The notes under the pieces: generated by a model
The model's database searches: none
Told to the model about the DNA's origin: nothing
Seen by the model: only the letters and a program-made list of their open reading frames with translations
Part shown: positions 1 through 11,200 of the stretch, piece by piece
How positions within the stretch are numbered: position 1 is the first letter of the stretch
Layout: every line of letters starts with the position of its first letter
Assembly: GCA_004352715.1 (NCBI GenBank)
Contig: SCFE01000114.1
Location: 1-64,000, forward strand
DNA length: 64,000 nucleotides
Reading direction: 5' to 3'
Source: Hofstenia miamia
Taxonomy: Eukaryota; Xenacoelomorpha; Acoela
Position numbers and translations under genes: made by a program

Positions 1-684
1 AAGATTGCAGTTTCCTATACTTACATTAAATAAAGATACATGTAAGGTCATTTATTCAGTCAATTATAGTCAAGTCTCCTACTATTAAGAATATGTATAT
101 TCCTAGGGTTCGACTATCCAGTTGTTTCAAGCATTAATTATTTCGTACATGTATAGATCGATATTCAGACTAGGCAAGAATCGGAAAACTCCTAACTGTA
201 ACATAAGTGCGGTTTCGTGACTGGCACAAAGACCCTCCGAATTGATCCCGTGATGGAATCCAGCCACTTCTTGACACAACTTGCCTAACTGCACATTTTA
301 TTAAATAATCAAACCAGATAAATGAAGAATGAAAATAAAATAAACTCCAAAGAATTTATTGTTCATCAAATTTCTAGTTAAGTTCAAAGCTATTTATTTA
401 AAATTTCTAAAGTACCTTTTGATTTTGAATTTCAAATAATTCTTCTGCCAATATGGCTGTTCATATGTAAGCGTAATTTCACTCATTGCAATTTGTCAAA
501 TTTTACTTGACCAGCTAACAAGTTTCTCTTAATTTGCACAATATTGTAGCTTAGTTGCATCTTACAAAATGAATAGAATCATTAACTAAATTTTACAATC
601 ATATTTTTGATTATATTTAATCACTATAATCGTTCGACGTTAATCCTTCATTTGTTGCAGCTATTCTTTTGGGATGATGCTACA
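1..684 (-). mobile_element. Ty3/gypsy-like LTR, cut by window start
   Basis: This long terminal repeat reads on the minus strand and begins at its right edge with TGTAGCATCATCC (complement of GGATGATGCTACA at 672-684). It lines up closely over its full visible length with the complete LTR at 20616-21760, including the blocks reading AAGTGCGGTTTCGTGACTGG and TCTGCCAATATGGCTGTTC on the plus strand. The left part lies outside the window, so it cannot be told whether this is a solo LTR or the end of a full element. Confidence 0.85.
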
Positions 685-738
685 GCATTACTTTAAACTC
701 ATTATTTACAATCAAATAAATATATTAGACATTATCAT

Positions 739-2468
739 TGTAGCATCTGCTACCAGGCATTAACATAGATCTATTTATTCTTTTAAACATGACTTCTTGT
801 TAAGAGCAGGTAGGGATGTACTGATTCTTGCTTGCTCCAACATAAGATAGGTTGTTATTAAATTGTATTAACTCCAACTAATCTGATACTATTTAGGTAT
901 GATATCATCACAACTTTCTTCTGTGATTCACTCATCTTCCACTGTGGCCTCCAGCCAACTCCAATCTCTGAATCACTCCACACTTGTATCTTCCACTGTG
1001 GCCTCCAGCTGACTCCAATCTCCAAATCACTCCACACTCATATGCCTTTGTTGTTGATCAAGTAGTTCCAAGTCTCAGCTCAACAGAGTAACTTATGTGT
1101 TCCCTATCCTAACTCAGTGCAGTCCTCAACAAGGCTGGATGTAACTGACTTAAGCTCAATTTTTAATGTGTAATTTGTACTTTGCAACCTGGCAATGTCA
1201 CTAACTGCTTAATAAATATCGCCTTAGCCATTACCAAAAAATATTGGCTTTAATTAATTTAAATGATTAAATAATTAATTACTTGCAGCTTCCTAACTTA
1301 CATTTAGATAACAATACATGCTCAGTCTCTTTATCAGTTTATTTATAGGTCACCTACACAGTCAAGATAATGTAATATAGATATAACCTATGGTAGGCTA
1401 ACTAGCCCTATCTCTGAAGTCTATTTATTTAATACATGTGAATGTATTCCTACCCCTAACGTAAATGCTTGGATCAAGGACCCTTGAATAACTCCCAATG
1501 TGTGCCCAAGCCACTACTAATGCATCTACCATTTAGCTTGACATTGATTAATAATAAGCAAACCAAATTAAATCTAAGAATAAGATTTCCAAAGAATTTA
1601 CTTCAACAGTTTTCCAAATTGATTCTCACTCTATTTATAGTTCAATTTCAAAAAGTACCTGTCATTTAAAATTTGAATCTATCATCTGCCAAAAATGGCT
1701 AAAAATAGTGGAAGCATTATCACTCCATTTGTTTTGACAAATTATTCGTCAACAAGTACTAATTGGCAATATTGTTTCTTAAGGTGTGTTCCCACTATCG
1801 ACTTTTATCAGCAGATTTTAATCGAAAATGCAATTATTTTCGTTCACATTGGCGATTTTTTATCATCCGATTTTTTATCAGAAAATGCGGAGTTGGAAGA
1901 GCGTTCAGACTATCGATTTTTTATCAGATGATAAATTATCATCTTTTGATTGACAGTAAGAAAAACAACAACATCTGTTTATGGATTGGTTTGTCTTGGA
2001 ATGTAAACAATGTTTACATATTTTGAAGTTGAAATATTTCAACGACAATAATTTACGTTTTGGAAGTCTGTTCCCTACTTGAGAAGTAAGCAATTAATTT
2101 CAAGTAGCTATTCAACTAGTTTTAGTACCGTTCAGACTATCGACTTTTATCAGCTGATAAATTATCAGATGACAGTAATTTGGCTGTTTTGCCAAAAAAT
2201 CAGATGGAGTGTTCAGACTATCGACTTTTATCAGCCGATAAAAAAGCAGATAGAGTGTTCACACTATTGACTTTTATCACCAATTTCTTGACAGATGATA
2301 AAAGTCGATAGTGGGAACACACCTTTAGTTGCATTTTACAAACATAATGATGATAATTAAATCTAAATTGTTTTTAATTTATAATCAATAAATAATAATT
2401 CGATGTTAATTCTGACTAATTATCTGATCTTCTCTTCTTAGCAGCATTATGCTTTGGATTATGCAACA
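739..2468 (-). mobile_element. Solo LTR with 4-bp TSD, interrupted by a MITE
   Basis: A complete minus-strand LTR running from TGTAGCATCTGCTACC on the left to GGATTATGCAACA on the right. It is flanked by perfect 4-bp duplications TCAT at 735-738 and 2469-2472, and no internal retrotransposon genes lie between its ends, so it is a solo LTR. Without the MITE at 1782-2324 and its TTA duplication it is about 1.18 kb, matching the other full LTRs here (1.1-1.15 kb). It was inserted into an older gag-protease fragment that continues to its right. Confidence 0.88.
1782..2324. mobile_element. PIF/Harbinger-like MITE with 29-bp TIRs
   Basis: This 543-bp non-coding element has perfect terminal inverted repeats of about 29 bp (AGGTGTGTTCCCACTATCG... 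and its complement) and a 3-bp TTA duplication at 1779-1781 and 2325-2327. Removing it restores the LTR sequence TTTCTTAGTTGCATTTTAC, confirming the insertion point. A 3-bp TTA/TAA duplication is typical of PIF/Harbinger. Copies of the terminal motif GTTCAGACTATCGACTTTTA recur inside the element near 1903, 2129, 2212 and 2257. The short reading frames over it have no recognisable product. Confidence 0.88.
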
Positions 2469-3902
2469 TCATCATTCCCTATATGTACACTTCCTTTATG
2501 ATTTTCAAAGTTACTCTGTTATTGAAATTTGGTTTTGAAGATGATTAAACTTAACAAGCTCAATCTTTTCTTCTTGAAATATTCAATATTCAGTTGTTTC
2601 TTCATTTACTTTAATTTCTTTGGAAATCAGTTATGCATGAGTGATTTTTCAAAAAATCATTTAATAGCATTAGTTCATAAGATGGGACTCTTAATTTTGT
2701 ATTGATTACAATTATATTCTGTAAAAACTGAGTAAGTTTATTCAAAAATTTAATATCTAATATCTTAAATTTAGTATCCATGAAGTCACCCAATGCATTA
2801 ATTAATCATGTGTTGGTTCTCTAATATACCCTAATTTAGTGACACATTTGAATGACATAAATGGCATTGCTGTACATGTCACTATGACAGCATTAAAGAG
2901 TAAACCATGTATGTGTACATTGATTGTATTATTTGATAGCATTTCTGTTAAGATCAATAATGTTTCCTTGTCAATTGTGTAGAGGTGGTACACACTTAGA
3001 TCTCTGAATTGTAGATAATGTGTGTTTGAAATATCTCTTTACTAGCTTTATACTTTGCATCACTAATTGAATAATCTTCTATCTCCACTAGGTTAATTTT
3101 GTTCATGCAAGGGTACTCTGATATTAAATTTGGTACATTTGAGGTGGATAGCTGCAGCAAATTTAGTTTTTCATGGACTTAGCAAAATTTTAACCATTGG
3201 TTCATTCTTTATTTGCTTCTCCTTATCAATTTTTGTACTGCTGTTATAACAGTTATTTTCTTGGTAATGCTGCTTGAGTTAATGCAATTAGATGATATAT
3301 TTTGTGTCGGATTTATATTAAGATATCCTGAGACAACCTTACTGTAATTTTCCATTCCAATATGGATATTGTCTAAATTTTAACATTTCTTCAACTGAGT
3401 TATAATGATCAAATTTATTCTTGAACATTCTATGAAGGCTCTCAGGCAGTCCTGTACAATTTTGAGAAAGCTTTCATTGGTTGTGTTTGTTGAGTCAAGA
3501 TTAACATTCTTAAGCACATTGTTCACCCTGGTTGAGAGACCATTAAAAAAGCATTGATTTTCTTTCAATAAATTAAGCCAATAAGAAACCACCTAGTACA
3601 AATCTATAGTGGAGACATATAATTTACAAGTCACTGCAAAAGTAAAACAAACTAAAGTCATTTCCATAGCAATTGACATAAAATGTTAAACAAAAGCAAA
3701 AGGAAACCAATTGAATTCATCAATGATTTTGAGCAAATATCAATTTCCAATATTAATCATGGGAATTTTGGCTTGATGTGTACAATTCCAAATGATAAGC
3801 TTGTGATCCAACTATTAGTAATTAACACTATATGTTACAATTGCTAGTACAACTAATTGTAATACAACCACTAATTAAACTCCATTTTGATCCACAACTT
3901 GA
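2469..3902 (-). pseudogene. Decayed gag-protease fragment of an LTR retrotransposon
   Basis: On the minus strand, 3592-3380 encodes a helical gag-like piece (FFNGLSTRVNNVL, then NTTNESFLKIVQDCLRAF). 2993-2611 resembles a retropepsin: a strand like INVHIHG, then the active-site triplet position, and finally SYELMLLNDFL, equivalent to the usual PYELILGDDFL near the protease C terminus. The active-site DTG reads VTC, so the protease is dead. The fragment lies directly left of the LTR at 3903-4455, which would be its 5' LTR, and is cut on its left by the solo LTR at 739-2468. Confidence 0.6.
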
Positions 3903-4455
3903 TGTTACCAGGATTGAAACCAAATGCCAAGCAATGGACCAAGGGAAGAACAAACTTGGTAAGTGATCACCAGTAGTCATGGAATTGGTTGTGCCTCATG
4001 AACAAGCCTCAATGCAAGTGAATCTCTCAGTACATGGTAATTGGAACTCTGATTCAATTTTAGTGCATTGATTGTTTTTGTTATAATGTTTGGTCTCTTC
4101 TTGATCTCTGCTTTAACTTTTTCTAACTGTTTGTAGATAGGTTAACTTATTTAACATGGAATTAACTGCTCATTTTTTAGGTGATGAAGCCATGTGGTAA
4201 CCTCTGTAATGATCTCCTAGTGGGCATCTGCCCAAAGTGGATCTCCACATCCAGTTTCACCATACCATCCAATGCTTGAGTGCTCAATCAAGATAGCTTA
4301 TGTGTACCCTACATTAGCTCAGTGCTTACTCAAGACATGACACAACTCAACTTAGGCTCTATTGTGTGAAAGTGTTATATCTATTTGCAACCTGATCTTA
4401 GTCTCTTCTTGCAATGTTTGCAGCTTATTTCTGATTTTTTTTGGATGATGCTACA
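3903..4455 (-). mobile_element. Internally deleted LTR
   Basis: A shortened LTR, TGTTACCAGG on the left and GGATGATGCTACA on the right, in minus orientation. The middle carries the family blocks GGGCATCTGCCCAAAG and TTATGTGTACCCTACATTAG, but the sequence jumps from CAACCTGATC straight to the terminal GCAGCTT block, losing about half the LTR. The 4 bp on either side (TTGA and GCAT) do not match, as expected for a terminal LTR or a rearranged copy. It is probably the 5' LTR of the gag-protease fragment at 2469-3902. Confidence 0.7.
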
Positions 4456-4634
4456 GCATTTATATTATCTTGCTTTTTGTAAATGCCTCTGTGCATAGCA
4501 TTTTGATCATTGATTTGGTTTCATTTTTGAATACCTCTCCATAGATAGTCTTGACTATGTTGTCTTTTCATTCTTGCTTAATTGTGATTTCTACTAGCAG
4601 TCTCTTATTGTCCATATCTATCCAGGACATCTTG

Positions 4635-5740
4635 TGTGGCATAATGGTGTGAAGACAAAAGGATAATAAAAAGAGACAACTTAGATTATCAGAATACTGG
4701 TTAGTTAATTATATAACTTTTGTAAAAACACAATTTTTATTACTTAAGTTTTGTAAAAAAATTGTGCAGTTTTATCAGCAAAATGTTTTGTCAAAATCAA
4801 AAGATGAAACTGCTTCAGCTAATTAGTAATGATGTTATGTAATCAAAGCAGACAAGAGAAGTGTAAACAAATTTGAATCAACAAACAGGTACATGCCAAT
4901 TGTTTAAGTGTTTGTGAAAAATTATTATAAATAGCATGCAATAGATATATTTGATGATGAATTAATTTAACTTGATTTCTCATTATTGTATTATCAGGTT
5001 TGCTTATTAATGACAATGGAAAGCTAAATGTCTGAATGCATTAGTAGTTCTTTGGTGGTCCCAAAATTCAACTAAAGAGATTCTTGGAGCCACTGCACAT
5101 TCAGCCATTCAAAATGTGGTGGGGTGTGAGCTTGTAGCTAAAACTCACATGTGATCTTAGGTTAGGTGTAGGTTTAAGGAATTTATTTGTTGTAGCTTTC
5201 TAATTGATCCATTTGGAATAACAAATCATGTCATCAAACAGCTGGACAGCTACCCTTAGGCTAACCCACTTTTTTAGATCCAAATTATTATGGTGTTATA
5301 ATAAACTCTCTTACACATATAAGGTGCATACAAGCCCCAAATTATATTACACGTGTATATTAATTACCCACTTAATTAGTGTTACATGTGACTGTCAAGC
5401 AGGACTGTTAGGCTTCCAGTTTCTGCTGACTGTAATGATTGTTCACAGATACTTAGGGTTTATTTATCTATTTATACATGTAGGGTTATGTATATGTAAG
5501 ATCTATAATAAGCTAATGCATCCAGGTTGCAAACATCCTGTTAGTTTAATTGTCAGTTATAACAAGAGCAATCAATACACTAAATTGTGTAGGAATTGCA
5601 TCTCACAAGCACTGAGAACATTTCCACACCATGAGGTTTGCTTGTGAGTCACAAGTTTCCACAGTAACTGTTGATCATTTACCATTCTATATTCATCCTT
5701 GAATTGCATTGCTTGGCATCTGGTTTCAACCCTGGTAACA
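4635..5740 (+). mobile_element. Plus-strand LTR copy
   Basis: An LTR in the opposite orientation to its neighbours: TGTGGCATAATGG at the left and CCTGGTAACA at the right. Its right end is the inverted copy of the left end of the LTR at 3903, and its first 900 bp are collinear with the plus-strand LTR at 18292-19009. The 4-bp flanks (CTTG, TCAT) do not match, so it is not a clean solo insertion. The 139-codon reading frame at 5228-5647 lies wholly inside the LTR and is not a gene. 5741-6000 holds nothing recognisable apart from what may be short internal sequence of this element. Confidence 0.72.
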
Positions 5741-5999
5741 TCATGCTGATTTTGATCTAAGTGAATTGTAAGGGATGATAAGAAGAAAGGAATGTTTGAA
5801 TCTATATTAATAACCTATCCTAACAAGATTGAAAGCTGAACAAATTGGGATAATACATGTAGTGAAAAGGATTAATATTAATAATTTGTGAAAGCATTAC
5901 TGAAATATGTCTATACTACTCACTGTACAGATTCTACACTTTCTTGGACTCCAACTACCCCACTTTTTGCAGTTTATCTTATTGATCTCTCACTGGTGT

Positions 6000-7300
6000 T
6001 AGCATGATCTCTGTGGATTGTAACAATTAGTTTTCCCTTTCCATTTATTCTTGAGATTTGCTGATGATCTCTATTACTTCTACTCAATATTTCATTATGC
6101 TTGGTGTTCCCAATGCTTGTTCTTTTATTATTAATATGGTGAAGTACTTTTCAAAAGCTTGAATTGGCTTCTTCATGGTTGACATTGATTGGATATTTAT
6201 AGTCTGTAGTATCAAATTCATTATGTTCCCTGTGATTGGTGCAAAGGCGAATTGATACTTCTTGTTCCTAGCAATCATTTTCCTTTGTTTTCTCATCAAC
6301 AGGAGAACTAGTTTTTCATTTTCTGTTAGTGAGATTCCTATTATCTAAATTAATGTCTAAGCTCTTACCTCTGGAGAGCTTTCCTCTTCAAAGATTACTT
6401 GTCTGAACTCTCTTTTGGAACCCATTTCATGTGCTCTGCAAATTTCCTGTAGCACTTTCTCCACTGTTATGTGGTACTTTTTGATCAACAACTTGATGTT
6501 TATTGTAGGCCAATCATATTGTATGGAATTTTCTCCTTTTATTTGGTTCCATACATTTGTGATTTGTTTTAGATGTTCAGGCATTTGACTCATGCTGCTC
6601 TTTAAATATATGTCTCCAATAGCTTCTAGTTCAGTTTCATTCTGTGTTAGCTCTACTGTCTTTGTCTGGTAATAGAGATTGATTGCTATTTTCAGTTCTG
6701 CCATTATGCATTGTGCAGGTGTAATTGTGTTCAGTTGTAAATCTGTTAGTATGAACTCCAATAGGTTTTTGTTTTCATGGTTTTTCATGATGAATATGTT
6801 CTCTAGCTTGTCTGCTAATTCTTTTATGAATTCTGGTATTGTTTGCATTGCAGTTTCTTTTGCAATGATTAACATTCATACTTTCTGGATTTTCGCAATT
6901 TTTAGTGTTTCTTCTATCATTCTTTGCAGAGACTTTTCCATTAGCTCATTTTCTTTTACATAGTATACTATTAACAGATTATTCTTGTCCAGGTTTAATT
7001 GCCTACATTCTTTAATAAGTTTTTCTCTATATGCTTTCAGTTTTTGTGCATTTCCTAGAGTAAACTGTTTTTCAAATGTTGTGTGTACTGTACTTCTGAA
7101 GTATGGTCTGTTAAACTTTTCTTTCATTTTCCTCAGATATGATATAATCATATTGCATGTAGGCCTATTTGTTTTGTTGATTACTATCAGTACTACAGAT
7201 ACATCATTTATTTTTCTCTTTTGTTACAGCATGCTTTCATATAAACCTTTTTGTCTCTGTTGATAAGTTTTCATTTGAGTTGTATCTCACTCTTCTATTT
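6000..7300 (-). pseudogene. ORF3 (env-position protein) of gypsy-like element A, N-terminal part
   Basis: Three overlapping minus-strand frames (7151-6876, 6875-6357, 6299-6084) form one decayed reading frame joined by frameshifts. It is downstream of the integrase remnant and on the same strand, in the env position of a Ty3/gypsy element. It is homologous to frames at 16500-18080 and 45260-47600. All three share a helical pattern around LYYQTKTVELT (LYSQTKSIEMT and LYYQLKTMELT in the others) and a following EHLKQI..IW block. I recognise no domain, signal peptide, furin site or clear membrane anchor, so 'envelope' would be only a positional guess. The C-terminal part seen in the other copies is missing here. 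Confidence 0.55.
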
Positions 7301-8040
7301 GCTATGCAATAGGGATGGAGTCCCTTTTCCTATTTTGTCATTCAATTCTCATGGTCTTATGACCTTGATGATTGCCTTGATCACATTGTTGTAGTTTCTG
7401 ACAGTTGTTTATATGAAAATAGCTCTGTGCTATTTGAGGGGAGATAGCATGTTGACTTTTATTCCATTGTATCAATTTGGGAGTCACCACTGATGTCTTC
7501 AATTGCTGGATCCTTTAGCTGTTGGAGAGGAGTGAGTTTTGTAGCTATATACTCATTGCCCTTTAGTTGGCACTGAATTTGTTTGGTGGGGCTTCTGTGA
7601 TCACCATTGTGTGTTGTTGTTCTCAATGGCTTCTTCCACAATTTTTGCCATCTTCTGACTACCTGTTCCTTAGTTGATGTTTGATCATTTGTGAGTTACC
7701 CCCTTTTATCTGCCTGCCCTTTAGCTGGTATTGGTCAGGTTGTTCTTTTCATGATGCTGTAGTAGTGTCCCTGTTTATCAGCCTGTCATTTAGTTGGTAT
7801 TTGGGTATTTGGGTGACAGTGCCCTCATTCTTATATGTTTTCCAAGATTCCTAGTGGATTGTGACTCTATCCACATGTCCTTTAGTTGACATTTGAATTG
7901 TGGAGTCCTTCTTTTGACTTGTCTGCTCTTCAATGGTGATCTATTCTCTTTTGTGGTCATTCACTTCATTTGTATACCTAAATTCAGTTAATAGATTAAT
8001 ATCCCATATTTCTGGGTCATATTTTGATTTATTTTTAGCT
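7301..8040 (-). other. Pol-ORF3 linker with degenerate repeats
   Basis: Between the integrase remnant and ORF3 the sequence carries a diverged short repeat. On the plus strand the block CCTTTAGTTGGTATT and its variants recurs near 7559, 7664, 7718, 7787 and 7868, at irregular spacing of about 55-105 bp. Read on the minus strand several copies give a QYQLKGRQI-like peptide. The segment ending near 7459 (PAIEDISGDSQIDTME) has a counterpart at 48281-48087 (PDIEIISNESQTETISE), so this is a real part of the element and not unique filler. Confidence 0.5.
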
Positions 8041-8642
8041 GCCATCTAGGACCTAATTCTTCTTTTTATATTACTCATGTCAACATTTGATCTGAACTCC
8101 TCATTAAATTCTTCTTCACAAACACTGTTGAGTTCAATCATAATTGCATAAGTACCTTCATTATATCTAATAATTATAAATTCTGGATTTTTCTCTAATG
8201 CTATTTGTTCTATGTCTGCCATAGCCCTTCTTAAGTTTTGGAAGTGTAATATCCTTCCATCATTTGTATATAGTTATTGTTAGGTAGTAATTAGCATATT
8301 GTGTATGGCCATGCCCACTGTGTTTTGAATTTTTGGACTTGATTTACATCTTGTGTTCTTATTAATGTGTATGTGTAAACCCTTGTCTGATGGCTGATTG
8401 TTTCTTATTGTGGCACATTGCCTCAGTAATCCCTGTCATCATTTTCTCATTTATTATTTCTAGTAATTTCATCATCTCTTCAAATAATCTAATTTCAAAA
8501 TGAACTCCAAGGTCAGATATGATTATTTGTATTGGTCCAAATTTTAATATACATTCTTTTAGTACTTTTTCTGCAGCTACTTTAGCTGTGGTTGATTCCA
8601 AGGGGATTATCCTGGCATATTTTGTAAAATTGTTGACTATGA

Positions 8643-8707
<65 letters not shown>

Positions 8708-8914
8708 TTTGTTGTCCTGTGATAGTTTTTCCAAATCTATATGAATGATATGTTTGGGCACTGTTGCAATGATCTTTTCTAATGGTGCTGTTTGTCTTGG
8801 GAAGTGATTTTTGTTATTAATTAGGCATGTTGTACATTTGTTGATAATGTCTTCCACTGTCTTTCTAATTGCTGTTGTTATGATATTTATGTTAAATGTC
8901 ATTTTAGTTTGCAC
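8041..8914 (-). pseudogene. Ty3/gypsy integrase, decayed (element A)
   Basis: On the minus strand 8914-8582 and 8646-8362 encode an integrase. The CxxC half of the zinc domain is seen in KCTTCL, followed by the first catalytic Asp in HIDLEKL. A TA microsatellite then interrupts the frame, which resumes with VNNFTKYARIIPL and the second catalytic Asp in SDLGVHFE, followed by a Glu-rich helix that could hold the third acidic residue. Integrase inserts retrotransposon cDNA in the nucleus; this copy is broken by the repeat expansion and by stops. It follows RNase H in the normal Ty3/gypsy order (PR-RT-RH-IN). Confidence 0.82.
8646..8705. repeat. (TA)n microsatellite inside integrase
   Basis: About 60 bp of uninterrupted AT dinucleotide lies between the first and second catalytic Asp regions of the integrase remnant. 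On the minus strand it would read as alternating Tyr-Ile, which no integrase has, so it expanded after the copy stopped being functional. Confidence 0.95.
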
Positions 8915-9360
8915 TATACCAATGTGCCCATTTTCCTCATCCCATATTTGGGTATTGTGATCTATAGTGATTTCCCTTCAGCATAAAACAGTCCATTTTT
9001 GTTTATCTTCAATTTATATCTTTGGAAGTAACTATTTGCATTCTTTCCAAAGTTGTTTTTTATCATCTTCTATTTTTTCGATTATTTCTTTTGAGATTGT
9101 ATCAGTTCATTTTTTTTTTGATAATTTTGGGTTCTGTAATCTCTTATTTGATTATGATGGACAATATTGGTTTGCCCTTTTTGTCAGCATTTAATTCTGG
9201 TAGATTTACATATTCATTATATGATAAAAATTCAAATTGTTTTTTCTCTCCTTCAGTTTTTTCTGTATATCTTTGATATTCTGGGAGTGCAGTCCAGAAA
9301 TCAGCATTCTTGTGTAACTTTCCTTTACAGTGTTTGATTGTGAACTGGAATTCATTCAGA

Positions 9361-10450
9361 TACTCTATCCAACCTTAAACTATCAAAGATTTATCTCCTG
9401 AAAATGTTTTTAACCAGGCTAGCCTTCTATTATTGGTTCTAACATTGAAGTTTTGTCCTATTAAAAAGTATCTGAATTTTTTATGCTTTCTACTAATGTG
9501 AGCATCTCAAGTTTAATTGAGCATAGTTTTCCTTGCTTTGTTTCAGGTTTCTGCTGAAGGATTTTATTGGCATTTCTTTTCCATCTTTTATTTGACCTAG
9601 ATACGCCCCAATGGCTATACTACTGGCATCACAAGCTAGGATAAATTCTTTATCATATTCTCTTGCATTATCATCTTTCTCTTGCATTATTTTTCATTTT
9701 TATTTTACCCTGTTTGATCTCTCTTCTAGTAATGCTACTTGTTTTTTCAGTATTTCACATTTCTTCCCATTCATGCATAGTCCTGCATTATGTAGAATGG
9801 TTAACATTCTATCCAGTTTATTTATATGATCTTCTACCATATATCTTGCAATTAGGATGTCATCAATGTATGCACTCACTCCTTCCTTGATTTTCTTTTT
9901 GTTGTATTTGAGGACTTACTTTTGTTGTGTATCACTGGAATGGGCATTATAAATGCTGTTTTTTCTATGTCAGTAGGTTGCATTGGCACCTGCCAATATG
10001 CCTTCCATAAATCTATGCAGGTTTAGTATTTATGTTTCCTGGCTCTGTAGATGATATTTTCTATCTTAGGTAGTGGCTACACATCTTCCTTAGTGACTTC
10101 ATTCAATTTACAAATGTTGATGCATAATCTGTATTTGTTTCTTTGTTTAACAAATACTGTTTGTGCAGCATATGGGATCTCACTCAGCCTGCTGATTTTG
10201 TTATTGATTAGTTCATTTAGTATGTGATTGTAATTTTCTTTCATTTGTTCCTGTACTCTTCAGCATGATAGTCTTATGGATTCTTGTGTGGTGGTTATTA
10301 TTTTGTGGGTTTCTCCCACAGCTTTCCCTATGTTTATTTCACCATAGTTGAAGATTTTTGAAATTTTATTTTAAGTTGATCTTTTTCATCTTCATTTAGG
10401 TGCTGGAAATTTTCATCTCTTATTTCTGGTATTTTATATTTTTTTGCTCT
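9361..10450 (-). pseudogene. Ty3/gypsy reverse transcriptase and RNase H, decayed (element A)
   Basis: The polymerase signature YIDDILIA is encoded on the minus strand, with YIDD at 9859-9870. The fingers and palm are spread over stop-broken frames up to about 10400. RNase H follows at 9687-9493 with LACDASSIAIGAYLGQ, matching the first conserved Asp motif and the family's typical glycine-rich strand, then KSFSRNLKQSKENYA. Together these make cDNA from the element's RNA. Many stops, and a near absence of CpG, show an old inactive copy. The protease lies upstream and the integrase downstream. Confidence 0.85.
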
Positions 10451-11200
10451 TGTTCAACAGTGTTGATGCTTTTTTTGATCAGTTGCATCTTTGACATTAA
10501 TTGTTTCCCATATTTTTACCTTTTCTTTCTTTATGTTTACTGCTCTATTGGGTGTGTTCAGTATCAATATTATGCCTTTCTCTTTCTTTATTGTACAAAG
10601 ACTTGAATGTGGTGATATTTTTTTTGTATTAATCCCTGCCTGCTCATAGAGCAAGATTTCAGTTGTTATTTCTTGTTCACTTTCAATTGTATACATTTTC
10701 CAATTGTTTGTTTTGGAGTTTAACATCCTCTGTCAATTTGAACAACATGGCTTCCCTGTTAGTGTCTTCTTCTGTTAGTATTATTTATTCCTGGACTTTT
10801 ATAGTTTTTGCTGTATAATCTATAATACATCCATTCTTCATTAAGAAATCATTTCCTAAAATCATCTCATATGGCAGTGGGTTTTGTTCTGTATCTATTA
10901 CAATAAATGTTTTGTTAAATGTTGTATTGGTGATTCTGAGTTTTATCTGTTCAAGTTTTCCTTTAATGTCAATATAATCGCCTGAGGTGTTGAATATTCT
11001 GCTCTTTTCTTCTTCTAGTTTTGTCTTTTAAATCCTATTTAAGATGCACATTTGTCAGATATTTTAGAGATTACTGCACCCATGTCTATGGTTGCGTTTA
11101 TCATGATTCCATTCACTACTTCTGTAATTGTATTTGATTTGATCAAGTCAGTTATTATTAGAATGGGTGAAGGTATTTTGTGGCAGCAATCTTAGCAGTC
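10451..11200 (-). pseudogene. Retropepsin-like protease, decayed (element A)
   Basis: Minus-strand protease remnant between gag and reverse transcriptase. The active-site strand near 11110-11078 reads ATIDMGAV, so the usual DTG triplet is DMG. The C-terminal signature PYEMILGNDFLM lies near 10880-10845. Retropepsins cut the Gag-Pol polyprotein inside assembling particles. The Thr-to-Met change would be expected to inactivate the enzyme. The linker to reverse transcriptase (10726-10454) includes VNIKKEKVKIWETI and is poorly conserved. Confidence 0.72.

Noticed and set aside
5228-5647. 139-codon plus-strand frame as a host gene
   Set aside because: It lies entirely within an LTR that is repeated at 18292-19009, where the frame is not kept.
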